Position numbers and translations under genes: made by a program
Shown here: in pieces, positions 25,401 through 40,268 of the stretch
Numbering within the stretch: the first letter of the stretch is position 1
Layout of the letters: every line of letters begins with the position of its first letter
Notes under the pieces: generated by a model
Database searches by the model: none
What the model saw: only the letters and a program-made list of their open reading frames with translations
Told to the model about the DNA's origin: nothing
Assembly: GCA_027924585.1 (NCBI GenBank)
Contig: BSBM01000424.1
Location: 1,426,001-1,490,000, forward strand
Direction: 5' to 3'
Source: Larix kaempferi
Taxonomy: Eukaryota; Streptophyta; Pinopsida; Pinales; Pinaceae
Length of the DNA: 64,000 nt

Positions 25401-28400
25401 AAGCCCCCCTTATTTTGCAATTTGCAATCAAGTACATGATATTGAAAACTACAAATTAATGCATATTTGGTTTTGGTTAATTGTGTTTACAATAGAGTCT
25501 TTTGATCCAGTATTGATTATTGTAATACATGTGTACCTGTTTACACATTACTTTGAATGATCTAAGCGGAATTATTGATTTTGATCATATCTTTTGCACT
25601 CACTGACATTGATCATAATATTATTGACTCTATTTAGGCACTGGTCTAACTATAAGATTGCGTAGAATATAGTTGGTTGGTTGTTCTAGTGTCTTACAAG
25701 ATTCCATAAGGATACTTCTCCTTGGAGGTTTTGGACTTCCGAAGAATTTAGAACGGTGACCGAGGTGACATTGGGTCACTAATCTTATTTTTGCTTACTG
25801 GGAATTAACTCTGCTAATTTGCCCGATAACACTATGCAAATTCAAATCTTTAGTTGACCTCCAAGATTGAAACCAACCCCTTGGGGCCCCATTAATTACA
25901 ACATATGCTAGCTGTGTTAAATCTTGTGCTTGAAGTTCTCTTCTGACAGTCAGTAGTTACCACTACACCTAACCCAAGGATCATCCCCTAATATGAGCCT
26001 ATCACCTCTTCTTATTTTCTAGGGTACCTAGCTTCCTATAATTGGAAAGGCTTTATACAACCCCTTTCAAACACTAGAGGCTCTCTTGACATATTTTCTC
26101 ACTGATCTTATCCACTCCTCCAAAGAACAACCTTTGTGTTACAACTTGAACTAGCATGTGTGATTAAAGCCCCAAAGAGCAGGATAGCCCAGCTGCAACC
26201 TAGAGGTGTTACCCATTGTCACCTCGGTAACGACCTCCTTGCACTTTCTGTTGACTCTTCTCCAACTCGAGGGGGGATTCCCTAAGATAGAATTGCCAAG
26301 CTATGGCAATGGAGGGTGTTTCCATCGAAATGCACACTTGGGGGAAATGTAGCAGAAATCTTTCAAAGCTGCTCGGTGTTTCCTTGGGGGCAAGTCTCGA
26401 GTCAGGTGCTGTCACCTGATCATGACTCCTCATTTTAGGAAAAATCCTAACTGAAGCCAAGGGGGGAAGACCCTTATTGAAAAAAGGTTTCTAAGACTTT
26501 TTTAGTTTGTGTTTAAGGATGGGAAAGAGTGTTTATTAGGAGTTTTTTGAGTGAAACGGTGGATAAATAACCAAGTTTATTCCAAGCAACTTAAGCAAAA
26601 CAACAGCATAATATCATCATAAAATAAACAACAATTGCGAGATTGATAATAAGCAAAATAAAGATATTGTTGCTAAAGAATGAAACCAGTGCCGATGGAG
26701 TCACCGATTTTTGGAGTGCTGTTTTGAAAAATGTTTTGCAATTTGTCCTTGGTTTATAACTTTATTTAATTTGTGATAAAAAAGATGAGTTAATTAGGGG
26801 GGCAAGGGGATTCCCAATATACCTTGTGGTATGGGGAATGTGTTCGGATTTTGATCTAAGTGGTTTCGCGCAAGGACATGTGGGTTGGAACGGAGTCTCG
26901 AGAGTGTGTTCAACACTACACCAACAAGGATGTAGTTTAACGGTGCCCTGAGGTCGCTTTCCAGTTGTTCCTGCTTCCTTTGCAAAGTTTCCCCACTTTC
27001 GATCAAGTCGAGGCAACGCCGGATTTTCGTTGGTTATGGGGGACTTGGTTTTATTAATATGAATTGATTAGTTTAATGTGAAAATTAAAAATTGCAACAC
27101 TACCGCTTTTGATATTCCAAAGCTTAGACTAGCCCGCGATGGATAGAGCATATGCGGAGTGTGCGAAATATTTATTCCAATTTTAAAAACTCTCCAACAG
27201 AGTGCGCTCTTGATCCGCAAAAGCGAGATTCAAGAGACTTTAAGAAAATTGAACCCTCCGATAGAAAGCACTCTTGATCCGCAAAAGTGAGATTCAAGAG
27301 ACTTTAAGGAGCCTTAAAGACTCGGGCAAATGCAAAGAACTTCAAGAAATAAACAAAAGTTCTCTAATTACTACTCAAGAGTCTCTTTCGAGTCAAAGAC
27401 CGTACTTAGGAAAGCAAGGGGGTTAGTATTTAATTTTTGCCCAAAAATAGTCATAAGTAAAGATTAAATGCAAAATTGAAAAGAACTTTAAATTGCAAAA
27501 ATGAAACTAGCCTAACAAAATACTATCCTAGTGTGGTACAGGTAGAAAGCAAATAGTAAATTGACAGATACAGGCTTCTCCCAAATGGTGGAAGAAGGAT
27601 GTGGGAGCCGTAATCCCACTTGCTCTTTTCTTAAGTTTTTACAATAAAATTAACTCTCCGATAGAGAGCGCTCTTGATCCGTAAAAAGCGAGATTCAAGA
27701 GACTTTGCTAGCTTATGAAAGCTTAGGAAAAATAAGAGAGTAGAAGAGAAGTTTTCTTTATGGTTCACGCTCCTAAAATCGCTTCTTTTCTTCACTTTCC
27801 CATGACAAAAAGTAAAATATCAACAAACATAAAATTTATTAGAATGTTAGTATTGGTTAGCTAAAAACACATAATATCACAATCTAGTATTTGCAAATGA
27901 TAGGAAAAATTTAACTTATTTCAAATACTAAGAAAAATAATACTTCGATCTAATCTTTAAATGTAAATTTGAAGCCTTTTTTAGATCTAGTAAATATGCA
28001 TAACATAAGAAGATAAATGATAAACTTTGTAGATCTATCTTTTGCTAAGCATAAAAATAACCAAGTAACAAGAGAGAGTATGAAATTTAAGAGATGGAAG
28101 AAGAAATGGTTCTCAAGCCCAAGCTTGAATGTAATGAAGATTTGGAGAGTGCCTTTGAGACAAAACACATTAGATCCAACAATGTAGAGAAATGAAAGAG
28201 GATGCCACTGAGCTCCAAATCCTCTTCACCTTTGGCAACCTGCAAAGCTACACAATCTTTCAAACAAGCGAGATTAATCTAGTGCATTCCATTAAAAAAT
28301 ACAAGGAGAATATAAGTATTATCGACTACAGTCTATTACTCTTAAGATCTTTAATAATAAAACATCAACAAGCAAATTAGCAACTATAAATGCTTTCGCA

Positions 28401-31400
28401 ATGGACTAAAGATAGCCTTCTATGCTAGGTTCATTCTACAAACTTATAATGAAAGATAGCCTTCTATGCTAGATTCATTCTACAAACTTATAATGAAAGA
28501 AGGGTAACTAGCTAAATATTACCTCAATAAACACATGCATGCACAACCATGAGAGAGATGCCAAACATGGACCTCCAAAGCCTTCACTTTATTCAATAAC
28601 AATAGCAAAATAGCAGATCATTACAATGTGAGCAGAGGTTTCTTGCATCCATCCTAAACAATGGAGCAAGCACTTGCTTAAATAGAGAGAGATGAAGAAG
28701 AGGGCGAGTGGAAGCATCTAGGTCTTAGGGAGGGTGCATATCCTTCAAGAGAGAGTGATCCCATTGATTTAGGATAGAACTAGCACAAGGTAGGCGCATT
28801 TAGGTGAGGTGGCTGCCACCTCAAAGGAGGGGTGCCCCTCTTAGCATAGTAAATAACTCCCAACCAATGAAGAGCCTCCAAATAAGCCAAGTCGCCCATG
28901 CATGGAAGGAGGGCGCATTTCCCAAGGAATATAAGCTTGCAGTGATGTAACCTTTAACTGAACTCCTCTGGATTTGATTGATTTGCAGTCCGATGATGAT
29001 TGCCATGTCAACTAGCCCTTTATTTGACTTAAATCCCTCTTTTTTAGAGAATTTGATTTTTCTCCATTCTTTATTATTTTAATTAAATAATCCTCTTTTA
29101 ATATTTTGGAGAGAATTTTTATTAAAGTGATAAATAATCACTTAAAACTTAGGAAAAGTGGGTTTTGGGGTTTTATGGGTGCTCCAGGTTAAAAAACGAG
29201 CACCCCTATGGCAAAACTACCCCTAGACCACACTTTTATCATATTTTTGATTTTTTAATTAAAATTATTAAAAAACCCCATAAAACAGGAAAAAATAAAA
29301 TTGTCCGAACTGACTCAAACTCCCAGGGGACCTAGTACATGTTTGTAATGACTCAATTATATGTCTAGCAACCTTATAAACATTTGACACATGAACTTTA
29401 ATAACGTCCTAAGGCTCAAAAATCAGGATGACTATTCCAGCTTTGGAGGAGCAGGTGAAAAACTCGTCGATTATACAACGCTTATTCAACATTGCATAAT
29501 TGAAAAGGAAAAAATACCATGGAATGATCACCGTTGATAAAAAATTTCTAGGAGGCCAAGTTCTTTACATAAGACCGTCTTGTTAGCACATTGTTTACAA
29601 TATCCCCAAGGGGGTATGAAAATGGAATAATTACAAAGGGGCCAAATGGCCCAGAAAAAGATTTCTGAACTTCTGAACACTGATGATGAACATTGAACAT
29701 GTTCATAACTCTGGCGGCTCACAAGAAATCCAACTATGGTACAAAATAGTTGGTAACAGAGGGCACACAATGATTTGAAGAGTTAGCGCTAGTAAAACTT
29801 GAGGTCTTCGTAGTATAGTTAAAATGGGTGATGGGAGGACTTTGAAAACTAGTGCCAATCCGAGGGCATATGGAGTCTATGGATGATTCCCCATTAGGTG
29901 TTGTTTAAAAGTGCTTGATGAAACCCCTGCAAATGGCATGACTAAGTTTCTATGCAAGCAATTGAATAATTCAATAATCCCTATCAATGAAAGGTAGCAT
30001 TCACATACACTTTCACCTTGCTTATCTCATAAACAAATCTATGCTACTTGACAGATACCCCTCCTATGGATGCCTAATATCTCAAACAAGCAACATAAAT
30101 TGTAATATGATAAACCATGGAGTTACATAACCCTTCTAAGGAATAAGCAAATAAACATGACAATGATAGGAAATTACATAATTACTCAATTAGATCCACC
30201 TAGTTGAAACCCAAGAGAAGAAGATCCTTGCAGTTCGATATACTCCATGAAAGATATACCAGTGAGGCTCCGAAAATGAGTGAGATCTATCAGTACAACC
30301 ATGACAAAATGAGGAAGAGAGCAAAGCCTGTAGCCTGACCTGTCACCTTTCCAACCCCACAGGTTTGAGCTTCATTGGATTCTCCATTAGAGAGATATGC
30401 TCAGTTTCCCAACATGACCTGTTTAAGGGATGAAACAACATAGCGAACTTGTACGGAGTGCCAGGTATCACTGTTTCAGCTTCGGCCTCTGAAACTTGGA
30501 CATGTGAAACTATAGTTCGTGCCCTAACTGTCACTTTTTATGAAATTCCATTTGGAGCTTCCTAGCCCGAGATATGACCTTTTTACCTAGGTCACCTGTT
30601 TAGGGCTTCATTCTGGAAGAGGCAAAAACGCTAACTTGTACGGATCATATCTCAAAAAGTACAACGAATATGAGGCTGAAACTCGGACACAAGGTACAGG
30701 AAAATTTCATCTTCGGCCTGTCCAAGTTTCAGATCCTGAACCTTCGCCAAAAGTTATTTATAGCGAAAGTTCCACGATGACTAGGTTTTGCTATACAAAG
30801 CCCTAACTTTCAAATTGTCGCAAGTGAAACAAGTGTCGTAAGTGCCATACATTGCCTTCCTTCAAGCTAGCTCTGATACCGTGTTAAGATTTAATATGCT
30901 AAGATAGATAACATCAGTATTCCATTCAATTTCACAACAATAACATATATAGGATCACTGAAAGAACAACAAGCATAACATAAACACAAGAGACACAATT
31001 TATCCTGGGAAACCCTCATGGGGTAAAAAACCCAACAAAACTTCCTCAATATAGATGATCAAAAGTACAAAGATGAAATCCCCAAACAAGAGCTCCTTCT
31101 CCTCCTTTGCAGATCTCTTTCTCTCTCCTATGCGAGTTCAAGTGAGTGAGTGTGTTAAATGAGGAACACAACACCTCTATTTATACTTTATCTTTCACTT
31201 GACTTTTTCCCTAACTAGGTCGGCCCCAACAACTTAAACCCTCAATTTAATGTTGACTGGGCCGACTCCTCTAGGGGACTTAAACACCCCATTACAATTG
31301 ACTGAAAGGGGATCTATTGCCCCGACTTTCAAAGGAGGATTTACCTCAATGACTTTACATTATTAAATATAATAATAACATCTCGACGGAGGAATAAAAC

Positions 31401-34400
31401 ATCTCCGGATGAATAATAATAAAGTACAAATAGAATATTCTTCGAAGTTACAATATTTCAACACCATCTCCATTTCGCACTGGATCTGTATTGTCCTCTA
31501 TGGTTAGATCTCATGGTGTTAGTGGAAAGCTCTATAAAGCCCTTCTCCAACTCTTCAAGGGATGCTTTGTCTTGATATATCCTTCTAAATGCTTCCTTCC
31601 TCCCCTTTGAGATCTTTTTGTCCACGTGAGGAGGTGTTGCCGCCTGGTTTCACACCTGGGAATACGCGACAGAAGTCTTCAAGCCGCTGGTGTGGCCTTG
31701 GGGGCAAGCCAGAGTCAAGTGTTGTCACCCAATGTTTTAAAACTTGGACTCGGACTCGGAATCGACAATGACTCGGCAATGACTCGGATGATTTGATTTT
31801 AATGACTCGGTTTACTAAAAACCACATAAAATATTTAAATTTTGAAGAAAAAAGACATTTTAAAGATTATAATCCATCATTCCAAAGCATTAGAGACAAA
31901 ATATCCAAAGTCTATCATGTATATACCATATAACTATATAAGGATGAACATATCAAAATGGCACGAAGTGTACTATGCCGACCCAGTGTGTAATACATAA
32001 TACATATTTGGAAGACTAAAACAAAGTGAAAATACATAATCAAAGAGGCCTAAATGGCATGTGGAGTGATAGAGTCCAAAAAACAAAATGTTATGATGCC
32101 AGTAATAAGTATGCCACTGCATCATTGATCGACATGATCAATCATCAAACTCATCACCACTGCTATGCCCATAACTACCACTCGAACTAGCAATGATATA
32201 GGGAATGGCATCTGGCTCGGGCTCAAACCCCTCAAGGTCATCTACAACTGCTGCATTAGGAGCAACACTAGCTGAATGGGTAAAAGCACGAGGTGGACGT
32301 GGAGCAGGGGTTGCAGGTGAACGCATATCTCCCTCTCGACTAGTGCCTGCCATGTTTGGAAAGAAATAATGTTATATCAATAGTTATATCAAATTATTAA
32401 TATAGTAATATCGAAACACTCAATGCTCATATATTATTCAATGATAGAAAAAAATATTATGGATCTAGATTCTACACCTGCATGAACTAATGATGGTGTT
32501 GGTAATAGTGGATTTGCCTCCAGACTAACATTACCCGGCCGCATCTAGCTCAATATCATAATCAACATCGAACTCGGGCTCTTCAGTCTCCACTAACCAA
32601 TCTGAGGCTGGATTGATATCATCCAACACAATGGGATCAGTATTAGGTCTTTTGTTCATCAATATGGTTGCGCCTTAAACGGAGGTTGTACTGCACGAAG
32701 ACTAGATCATTTAATCGGTTTTGCTCTAAACGGTTTCTCTTCTTCGTGTGAATCCGCTCAAAGATAGACCAATTGCGCTCACACCCGGAAGAACTGCATG
32801 GTTGACTAAGGATTCGAATTGCAAACATTTGCAATTGAAGGCCTTGGCCACCAAATGACTCCCACCATGAAGCTGCACGTACAAAGACAGTTAAATCAAC
32901 AAGTTAGATTGTGAATTCGTCTAAATATTGAAGTTTTTTAATTTTAAAAATTAAATAACTGAATTTAATAAAACAATGGAATTGTTTACCTGGTTGGTCC
33001 ACATCTCTTGCAATCTTAGCCACAGGTTTGCCAAAGGTACTTGTGCCTCTAGTGTTAGCTGTAATATGTTGGTGTATCTCCAACTGTGCCATCTCATTTG
33101 GGACCATGCGCCCAAGGCACTCATACAATCCATCTTTGACCTGCCCGGTCTGATCTTCTCCAAATCAAGCACTATAATGGTACCTTGGGTTCAGAAAATA
33201 CCCAGCTACATGTATAGGACAATGGAGTTGATTCTTCCATCTCCTATCAATGATATCCCAGATAGGCCCATACTTGGCCACTCTATCCTTGTATGATGCC
33301 CTTATTTGCTCCTTTGCCTGATCCATGGCCTCATAAATGTAGCCCATGGCCAATCTTTCCCCATCCACCAACCGCAACACTTTAACAAGTGGCTCAGTAA
33401 TTTTCAAAACCTTTGTTGCTTTTCTCCAAAATGAGCGTTCCAAAATTGCCTTCTTGGTGTCTTTTCCATCTGTTCTACGGTCCCATTTACTTGAATTCCA
33501 TTCATCACTTGAAACCATTTGTTCCAAGTTTTGTCTTTGAGCAATGAGAGATTGCAATGTGAGGAAGTGAGTTGCAAATCTAGTAATGGCAGGCCTAACA
33601 AGTTCCCTGCCTTGTGTGTGTTTCCTCATCAAGCTCAATACCCATGAGTGCTTGTAGATGTATCTTGTGATGCTTTTGGCATGCTCTACAGTGTGCATGA
33701 TCCAATCCTGTTTGCATATGTCCTCATGCATGAGGTCTATGCAATGTGCTGCACATGGGGTCCAAAATATTGTTGTGTATTTTTCCTCTAACATCTTACC
33801 AGCAAGAACATAGTTAGAAGCATTATCTGTGATGACCTGCACAACATTAGCTGTCCCCACCAGCTCAACAACCTCAACAACCTCAACAAAAAGATGAAAT
33901 AAGAGATTTGTATCTTTCACCTTATCGGACATGATTGTATCTTTCCCTGTGGAAAAGAGATAAAGAAGTTTATGATGGTTCGATTCCTTGCATCAGTCCA
34001 TCCATCTGACATGATTGTACATCCTGTTACGGCCCATGATTCTTTGTACTCCTTGAAGTATTCATCCAAGGATTTGATCTCTTTCTGCAAAAGAGATCCC
34101 CTTAAGTCATGCATACTAGGGCATTTGAAGCCCTTACCAGCAACAATAACAGAATCCCACATAGGCTGAAAATAAGGTGAACGAGCAACATTGAAGGGAA
34201 TATCTGCATCATACCACCATCTAGCTATGTACTCATGAGCAATTTCTTTATATTGCTTTTTCCAATGGGCATCTATGGTGGGCTGGATTGGTTGAGAAGT
34301 AGACAGACCACCAGAAGTGTTTTGAGGTGAGAAATAGTTTTGGATATTACCCCCCTTTTTGGGTAGATTTGTTTGGGGGCGAGGAACATACGGAAAGGGA

Positions 34401-37400
34401 TCCCCGAATTTGGTAGAAGGAATGGATGAGGAGCCTTCATATTCAGCATGAGGTGCAGATCTCATCATTTCTGAAAGATGCCTCTTCTTCCCTATTTCTT
34501 CCTCTCTCTCTTTTTGATTAGTCTTATCCACTTGATATTGTTCAAATTGTTGTTGCAACTCCAACCTTATCTCTCCAATCACCTCTGAATCAGCGTTACA
34601 CGGGGCAACATTTCCTCTAATGGCAACCAAGTGTTGTTTAAGTCTATGAATGCCCCCTCCTTTAATCCATTTTTTGCAATATTTGCAATACATCTTCCCG
34701 TCAATCACATCAGCATGGATCCATGCTGTATCTTTCGATTTCAGGGCCATTTTGAAATGTAAATGGTCAGACTTCACTCAGTTCACTGTTCAACATGCAA
34801 AGAAAATGAAAACAAAAATTAGACTTGAAAAAAACAGTGAAAAAAAAGATAGAATTAATTGTAAGTTTTAATTCTAAACAGACTATAAGTTACAATTAAT
34901 TCTATCTTTTTTTAGTAAATTAGACAAGAACTAACTTTTAATTTGTAAATTTTAAAATTTAAATTGCAAATTTTATTTAAAAAAATAGTAAAAAAAGTAA
35001 ATTTTTATTAAAATTAAACAGTAAAGAAATTACATATTAAAAAAAACAGTAAAAAAATTAAATATAAAAAAAAACAGTTAGAATAAACAGTAAGAAAACA
35101 ATAAATATTAAAAAACAGTAAGATAAAAGAAACAGTAAAAAAAACAGTAAAAAAAATTTAAGAATTAAAAAAAGCAATAAAAAAAATTTAAGAATTAAAA
35201 AAAACAGTAAACTTGTAAAATTAAAATTTTTTTTGCACAAACATAAACTTGTAAAATTTAAAAACAAATTGTAAATTAAAAAAAATGTGGCATTTGACTT
35301 ACCTGTGGGCAGCTCTCCGAGTCTCCAGTTACCAGTGTCCACTGTCCACGGGCACGGGCAGTCGACCAGCTGGACTCCGTTGGCAAGTTGGAAGTTGGTA
35401 GTGGCACTACAACTCTCCAACTAGCGTGGGCAAATCGGCAAAGTGCAAACCAACGTGGGCAAACGATTGATGCGGTTCGGGCTCGGGTTCTTTGGCGGCT
35501 CTCGACACTCCAAATTCCAATCACAATGGTCACGGTGGGGGCATTGTGTTAGTTGGTTAGAACTTAAGGGTAGGTTACGGTGAGGTTAGGGTTAGGTAGG
35601 CTTAGGTTAGGATTAAAAAAAGTTAATAAAATATACAATTTCGTTTTTTTTTTTAAAACTCGGATTGACTCGGCCGAGTCGAGCCTTAAATCAGGCGAGT
35701 TAGCCGGTTCGGTACCGAACCGGCCACCCGACCCGATTTAAGGGCCGACTCGACTCGGCTCAGGGTCAACTCGGTCAACTCAGCCAAGTCCGAGTTCGAG
35801 TCGGCCGAGTTTTAAAATACCTGAAACTCGACTCCTCCGTCTAGGCTTACTCCTAGCGAAGCCAAGGGGGGTGGACCCTAAAAGGAAAAAAAAATAAACT
35901 AAGGTATTCAATCTAGGAAAGACAAAACAACTAATCTAGGAGTTAGAGAATTTTTGTAACACAAGAGCAATGCACTATATAATAAGAAATATCATTCATT
36001 CATCATCATCATTATCATTTGAAAACATAAAACATCCATCATCATTGAAAAATAAATAAGTAGACCAGTGTTGATAAATGGAGTCAGAAATAAAGTGCTT
36101 GAAACTGAAATGACAATGTTGTGTAATTGTTCTTGGTTAATTTTATTGTTAATGTGGTAATGGATCTTTTTATTAAGGTTGGGGGATTCCCGATATACCA
36201 AAAGGTACAGGGAATATGTCTGGAATTCAACTAGGTGGTTTCTCACTCAGACATGTGGGCTGGATCGGAGTCTCAGGGATATGTTCAACACTATACCAAA
36301 CGAGGGTATAGTCTAACGGTTTCCAAGAGGTCGCTACCTAGGGGTTCTTGCATCCTTTGAGAAATTTGCCCACCACAGAAGAATAATCGATTGTGCCGGA
36401 TTTTCACAAATAGGTGGTTTATTTGGGGTGTGTTAGATCCTATTACTAGTCACTTATCCCTTTCCGATGTGTGTCATGTTCAGACTATGCTGCAGTGACC
36501 ACAGAGCATACGGGGAAAATCCATGGAAATTTTAAGTATTTTAGAACACAAATTTTACTTTTTTAGAGCCCCAAGAGTCTCTTTTCGGGCCAGTACTCGG
36601 GCAAGCCCTTATCCTGAAACCTTACTTCAGGAAAGCAAGGGGGTGTTTTGGATTGTAAAAAAAAGTGAAAATTGTAAAAAATGGAAAAAGCTAGGTCTTG
36701 AGTGAACTCGTGGCTCGCCAATGGAACGGACCAACGAGGTTAATTTTAAGGCCTAGTTAATTTTAATTAATTGCTGAAAAGAAAAAAACTAAACTAAAAA
36801 AATTCACGCCACGAAAATGAGTCGACATAGTTCACCCCTGGGGGATGGGGTGTGGGCGTTGGTTAGCCCACTTGCTCTTGTTTAATTTTTTGCTACAATA
36901 CAATATAGAAGTGCCCCAGTCTTTTAAAATGATTCGGTGGCTTACAATGACAGAAGGAAAAAGTTTCCGGTTTGAGAAAATAAAGTTTATGGTGCTCCGG
37001 ATGGCCTGGATCTTCAAAATTTGGCCAGCATCTCCTCCTGCCTGTTCATTAATTGCTGCAAACCAGCAAGCAAATGTTAGTGAAAGATGCCAAAAATACT
37101 TTAAGAGTGTATTTGGGTCACCTACAAAAACCCAAAAAAAACTAAGGCAAAAAACTAAGTCAAAAGCTAGAAAATGAACTAAGTGAGACAAGTTATGAGG
37201 CTTGTCTCCTTAGGATATTTGCACAATCAAAGAGAGCTGCAAATTTTAAACTCTTTAAATAAGCCAGATAAACTTTTCAAATCAGATCTAAGCATTACTT
37301 TTCAAACTTTTAAAATTTAACAATTTTTGACAAGTAAAAAAAATGAAATGCTTGATAAACAAAGAGATCTAATCTAGTTATGATAAAACTTTGTAAATGA

Positions 37401-39711
37401 TACAGATTAGATTTCTTTGAGTAATTTCAGATCTACTTATGATATTGCAAAAAGAAAAAGATCTGAGATATGCAAACCAAAGTAACCAAGAAAAGTTTAG
37501 AATTTTTTATATGCTGAGTAAGAGAGAGGAAGCAGAATAGCCTTTGAAATCCGAAAACTTTGAAGGCTTGGAAGTGGGACACTGAGGGCAAGATCCACCA
37601 AAGCATGCACAGATTAAGAAAATGAGAGCAAACAAGCTATCTTCTTCTTCAAACCTGTCGACTTGTAGCTAACAAAAACACTCACAAAGAAACCATCAAA
37701 CTAGAAATGCCACATGGTTAGAAATCAAAATAATTTGAGCATAAACAAATGAATATATAAATTTTAAATCTCTAGTCAAGATGACAAATAAAGAACTAAT
37801 TAAAACAAACAAGATTAATTAGTCTTTCCTACAAAATCCTTACCGATCTTTCAAGTACGCTAGTAGATGGATGAATATTACTTGCACAGAAATTGCCTTA
37901 GCTACAAATCACCTTATGCCATGAGATCATGAAGCCACTCACAAAACATCACACATGTGGACCTCAAAAGTCTTCTTTATTCACAATACCAAAATAATAC
38001 AAGTACAAGATGGTCTGCTCCAACTCCAACTAGAAAAAAATGGAGTGGGCATCCAAGTATATATAGAGTAAAAGAGAGAGGGAATGCGCCTAAGTTGAGG
38101 AGAGGATGGTGGAATTGATGGAGTAACTCGTGGAGCAAATGGGGCTTCCCACTCCCATGTTATGGGTTTCCAAGATGAGCTAGAAATCAACCATGTGACA
38201 GCCCATAAACATAGCTGCAATTTCCATGATTGAAGGGGCCCAATTTTGGGAAATGCGCACCCCTCAAGTGGGGAAGTAATCCTACTAATATAGCTTCCCG
38301 GAATCTTTCCAAAATCAGCTCTTACAACTCCTAAAACATAGCTGAAATAATTCTGACTTCAATCCCCCCAAAATTGGGATTTAATTTTTTATGATTTTTG
38401 ACTTTTTTATTTTTATTTTTCTCCATTTTTTCACTTTTTTTGGAATTTTCGACATAAATGAAAAATAAATGAGTCAATGACTATAGAAAGTGGGTTTAGG
38501 GGTAAGGTGGGTGCTTTTGAGTTAGAAAACGAGCACCCCCATGTCAACAAATACCCCTACACCACACTTCTATGCCAATTACAAATTTTTTAATTAAACC
38601 ATTTAAAAATGGCTTAAAAACACAGAAAAACCTATTTTTTCGCCGGAATTAAAAAAAAATCTAGGGGGGACCTAGCACATGTCTATACGACTCAAAATTA
38701 ATGTCTAGCATGTTCATATACATTGACCCATGGACTTTAATAACCCCCTAAGGCCGTTAACTAAGTTGCTAGGGTACCCGTACCGGGGGTTGGGCACCCA
38801 TACCGCCGTACCGGGTACCAGGACTGGTACCTCTGGGAGTACCGTGAAAGTACCGGATACTTCACCCGAGTACTGAGTACTTGGTCAAATAAATTTGGGT
38901 ACTGGTACTTCAAAAGGGCAGCGTAGTTAATTCTTTTCTGTTCATTTTCACGGTTCAATTTCTATTTCATATTTATTATTAATAATTATAATTTAAATTT
39001 ATATTAATTGGCATTTGCTGTTACTATGTTAGTTAATAGTTATATAATTATTAATTAATAAATTTGAAAAAAGCAAGTCTATGCACCTACGTAATTATTT
39101 AATTAATCAGTGCCATGTACCATTATGTAAATGAAATAACTACACCCAAGAGGCCCCATAACTGCCCATAACTTTCCAACTGTTGCAATCAGTTGCTAGC
39201 AGAGGGAACAATCTAGCCCAGTTATACATAGCTGTCAAAACTTTGAAGAGGAACCAACTAGAGATAAAAGATCAGCTGTTCTTCCACTTGGCATCAATTG
39301 CCTCGTGAACTCAAATATGCTATGTCTGCAAGGAAATGTAAATGTGGTTCATAGTAGCACATGATTTTAAAATTACACTGTTTACAAATAAAACAATTTC
39401 GAAGTTATTTTAAATTACAACAATACAATCTCCAACGAATATATACTTTCTGAATTAGAAACTGATATGAACATAGCTGCAGGAATAAAAATACTGATAT
39501 AACCACAAGCAAGATGCAAGGACTCAAAAGGAAATTGCCAAACTGTACATCTTGTACACTCCATATTGTACTATATATATATATATATAATAATAATATA
39601 TATATATATACAGAAGTATAAAATTGGTGGAGAGTGATTAGCTTTGACCAAGTCTCCTAGATGTGCAAATATAGGAAAGCTAGGTAAGTAATCAATTTTG
39701 ACCAGTCCCCC

Positions 39712-39750
<39 letters not shown>

Positions 39751-40237
39751 GTATAAAATTGGTGGAGAGTGATTAGCTTTGCCCAAGTCTCCTAGATGTG
39801 CAAATATAGGAAAGCTAGGTAAGTAATCAATTTTGACCAAGTCCCCATAAGAGACAAAATTCAAAATATGAAGTACAAATATAATAGTATTTATAATTTC
39901 CCAATCTTTTCACAAGATGAATAAATCCAGCCCAGGATATGATATAAGCTTCCTCCCATTTACTCTACAGCAATACAGTGTAAAAAATGCAAAAATTACA
40001 GCTAGCTTAATCAGAGAAGAATAATCTCATTTAAAAGCAACAACGAGGTGCATTGCATCATTTTTGTTGGACGATACATTGTAATATCATGCTATTAAGC
40101 TAATGATTCATATCAATATCAATATCATATATCATATATGTAATTTGAATTAATGTGCAAGCAGCAATACCAATGTGAAATGTGTGTTACTTGTTGAAAA
40201 CTTATTATAATTATTAGTATAAATTTATAATTTAAAC

Positions 40238-40268
<31 letters not shown>

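Larger units (their letters stand above)
26200..29790 (-). mobile_element. Long LTR-type sequence, copy A (minus strand)
   Basis: The block is collinear with copy B at 31560-40710 once B's two insertions are removed. Shared landmarks are CCTTGGGGGCAAG (26378), GAAGCCAAGGGGGGAAGACC (26454), GGGGATTCCCAATATACC (26806), GTTCAACACTA...AACGGT (26908), ACCTCCAAAGCCTTCACTTTATT (28571), GAGCACCCC (29199) and CTTTGGAGGAGCAGG (29440). On the minus strand the TTTATT/AATAAA and TATTTAAG positions near 28590 and 28680 suggest an LTR promoter and polyadenylation region. No gag or pol was recognised. It may be a long LTR or an LTR plus leader. Confidence 0.62.
31734..35817 (-). mobile_element. hAT transposon, 4.1 kb, ACTCGG motif ends
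   Basis: The element interrupts copy B. The ends are GTTTTAAAACTTGGACTCGG on the left and, on the minus strand, TTTTAAAACTCGGCCGACTC on the right. Flanking 8-mers CACCCAAT (31726-31733) and TACCTGAA (35818-35825) each differ at two positions from CACCTGAT, the uninterrupted site in copy A near 26424, which supports an 8-bp target duplication. GACTCGG/CCGAGTC motifs are repeated in the outer 70-180 bp at each end. Inside on the minus strand are GC-rich leader sequence, GGTTAGGGTTAGG (complement context at 35586) and a hAT transposase. This is the best preserved DNA transposon here. Confidence 0.9.

Noticed and set aside
32976-33540. + strand frames across the transposase
   Set aside because: They are antisense shadows of the minus-strand hAT transposase, whose motifs are clear.
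35058-35533. Minus-strand frames rich in Phe/Leu and Arg/Ser
   Set aside because: They derive from A/T homopolymer runs and the GC-rich leader of the hAT element, upstream of the real transposase start.
37981-38220. Minus-strand frame in copy B
   Set aside because: It overlaps the putative TATA box and has no counterpart frame in copy A.
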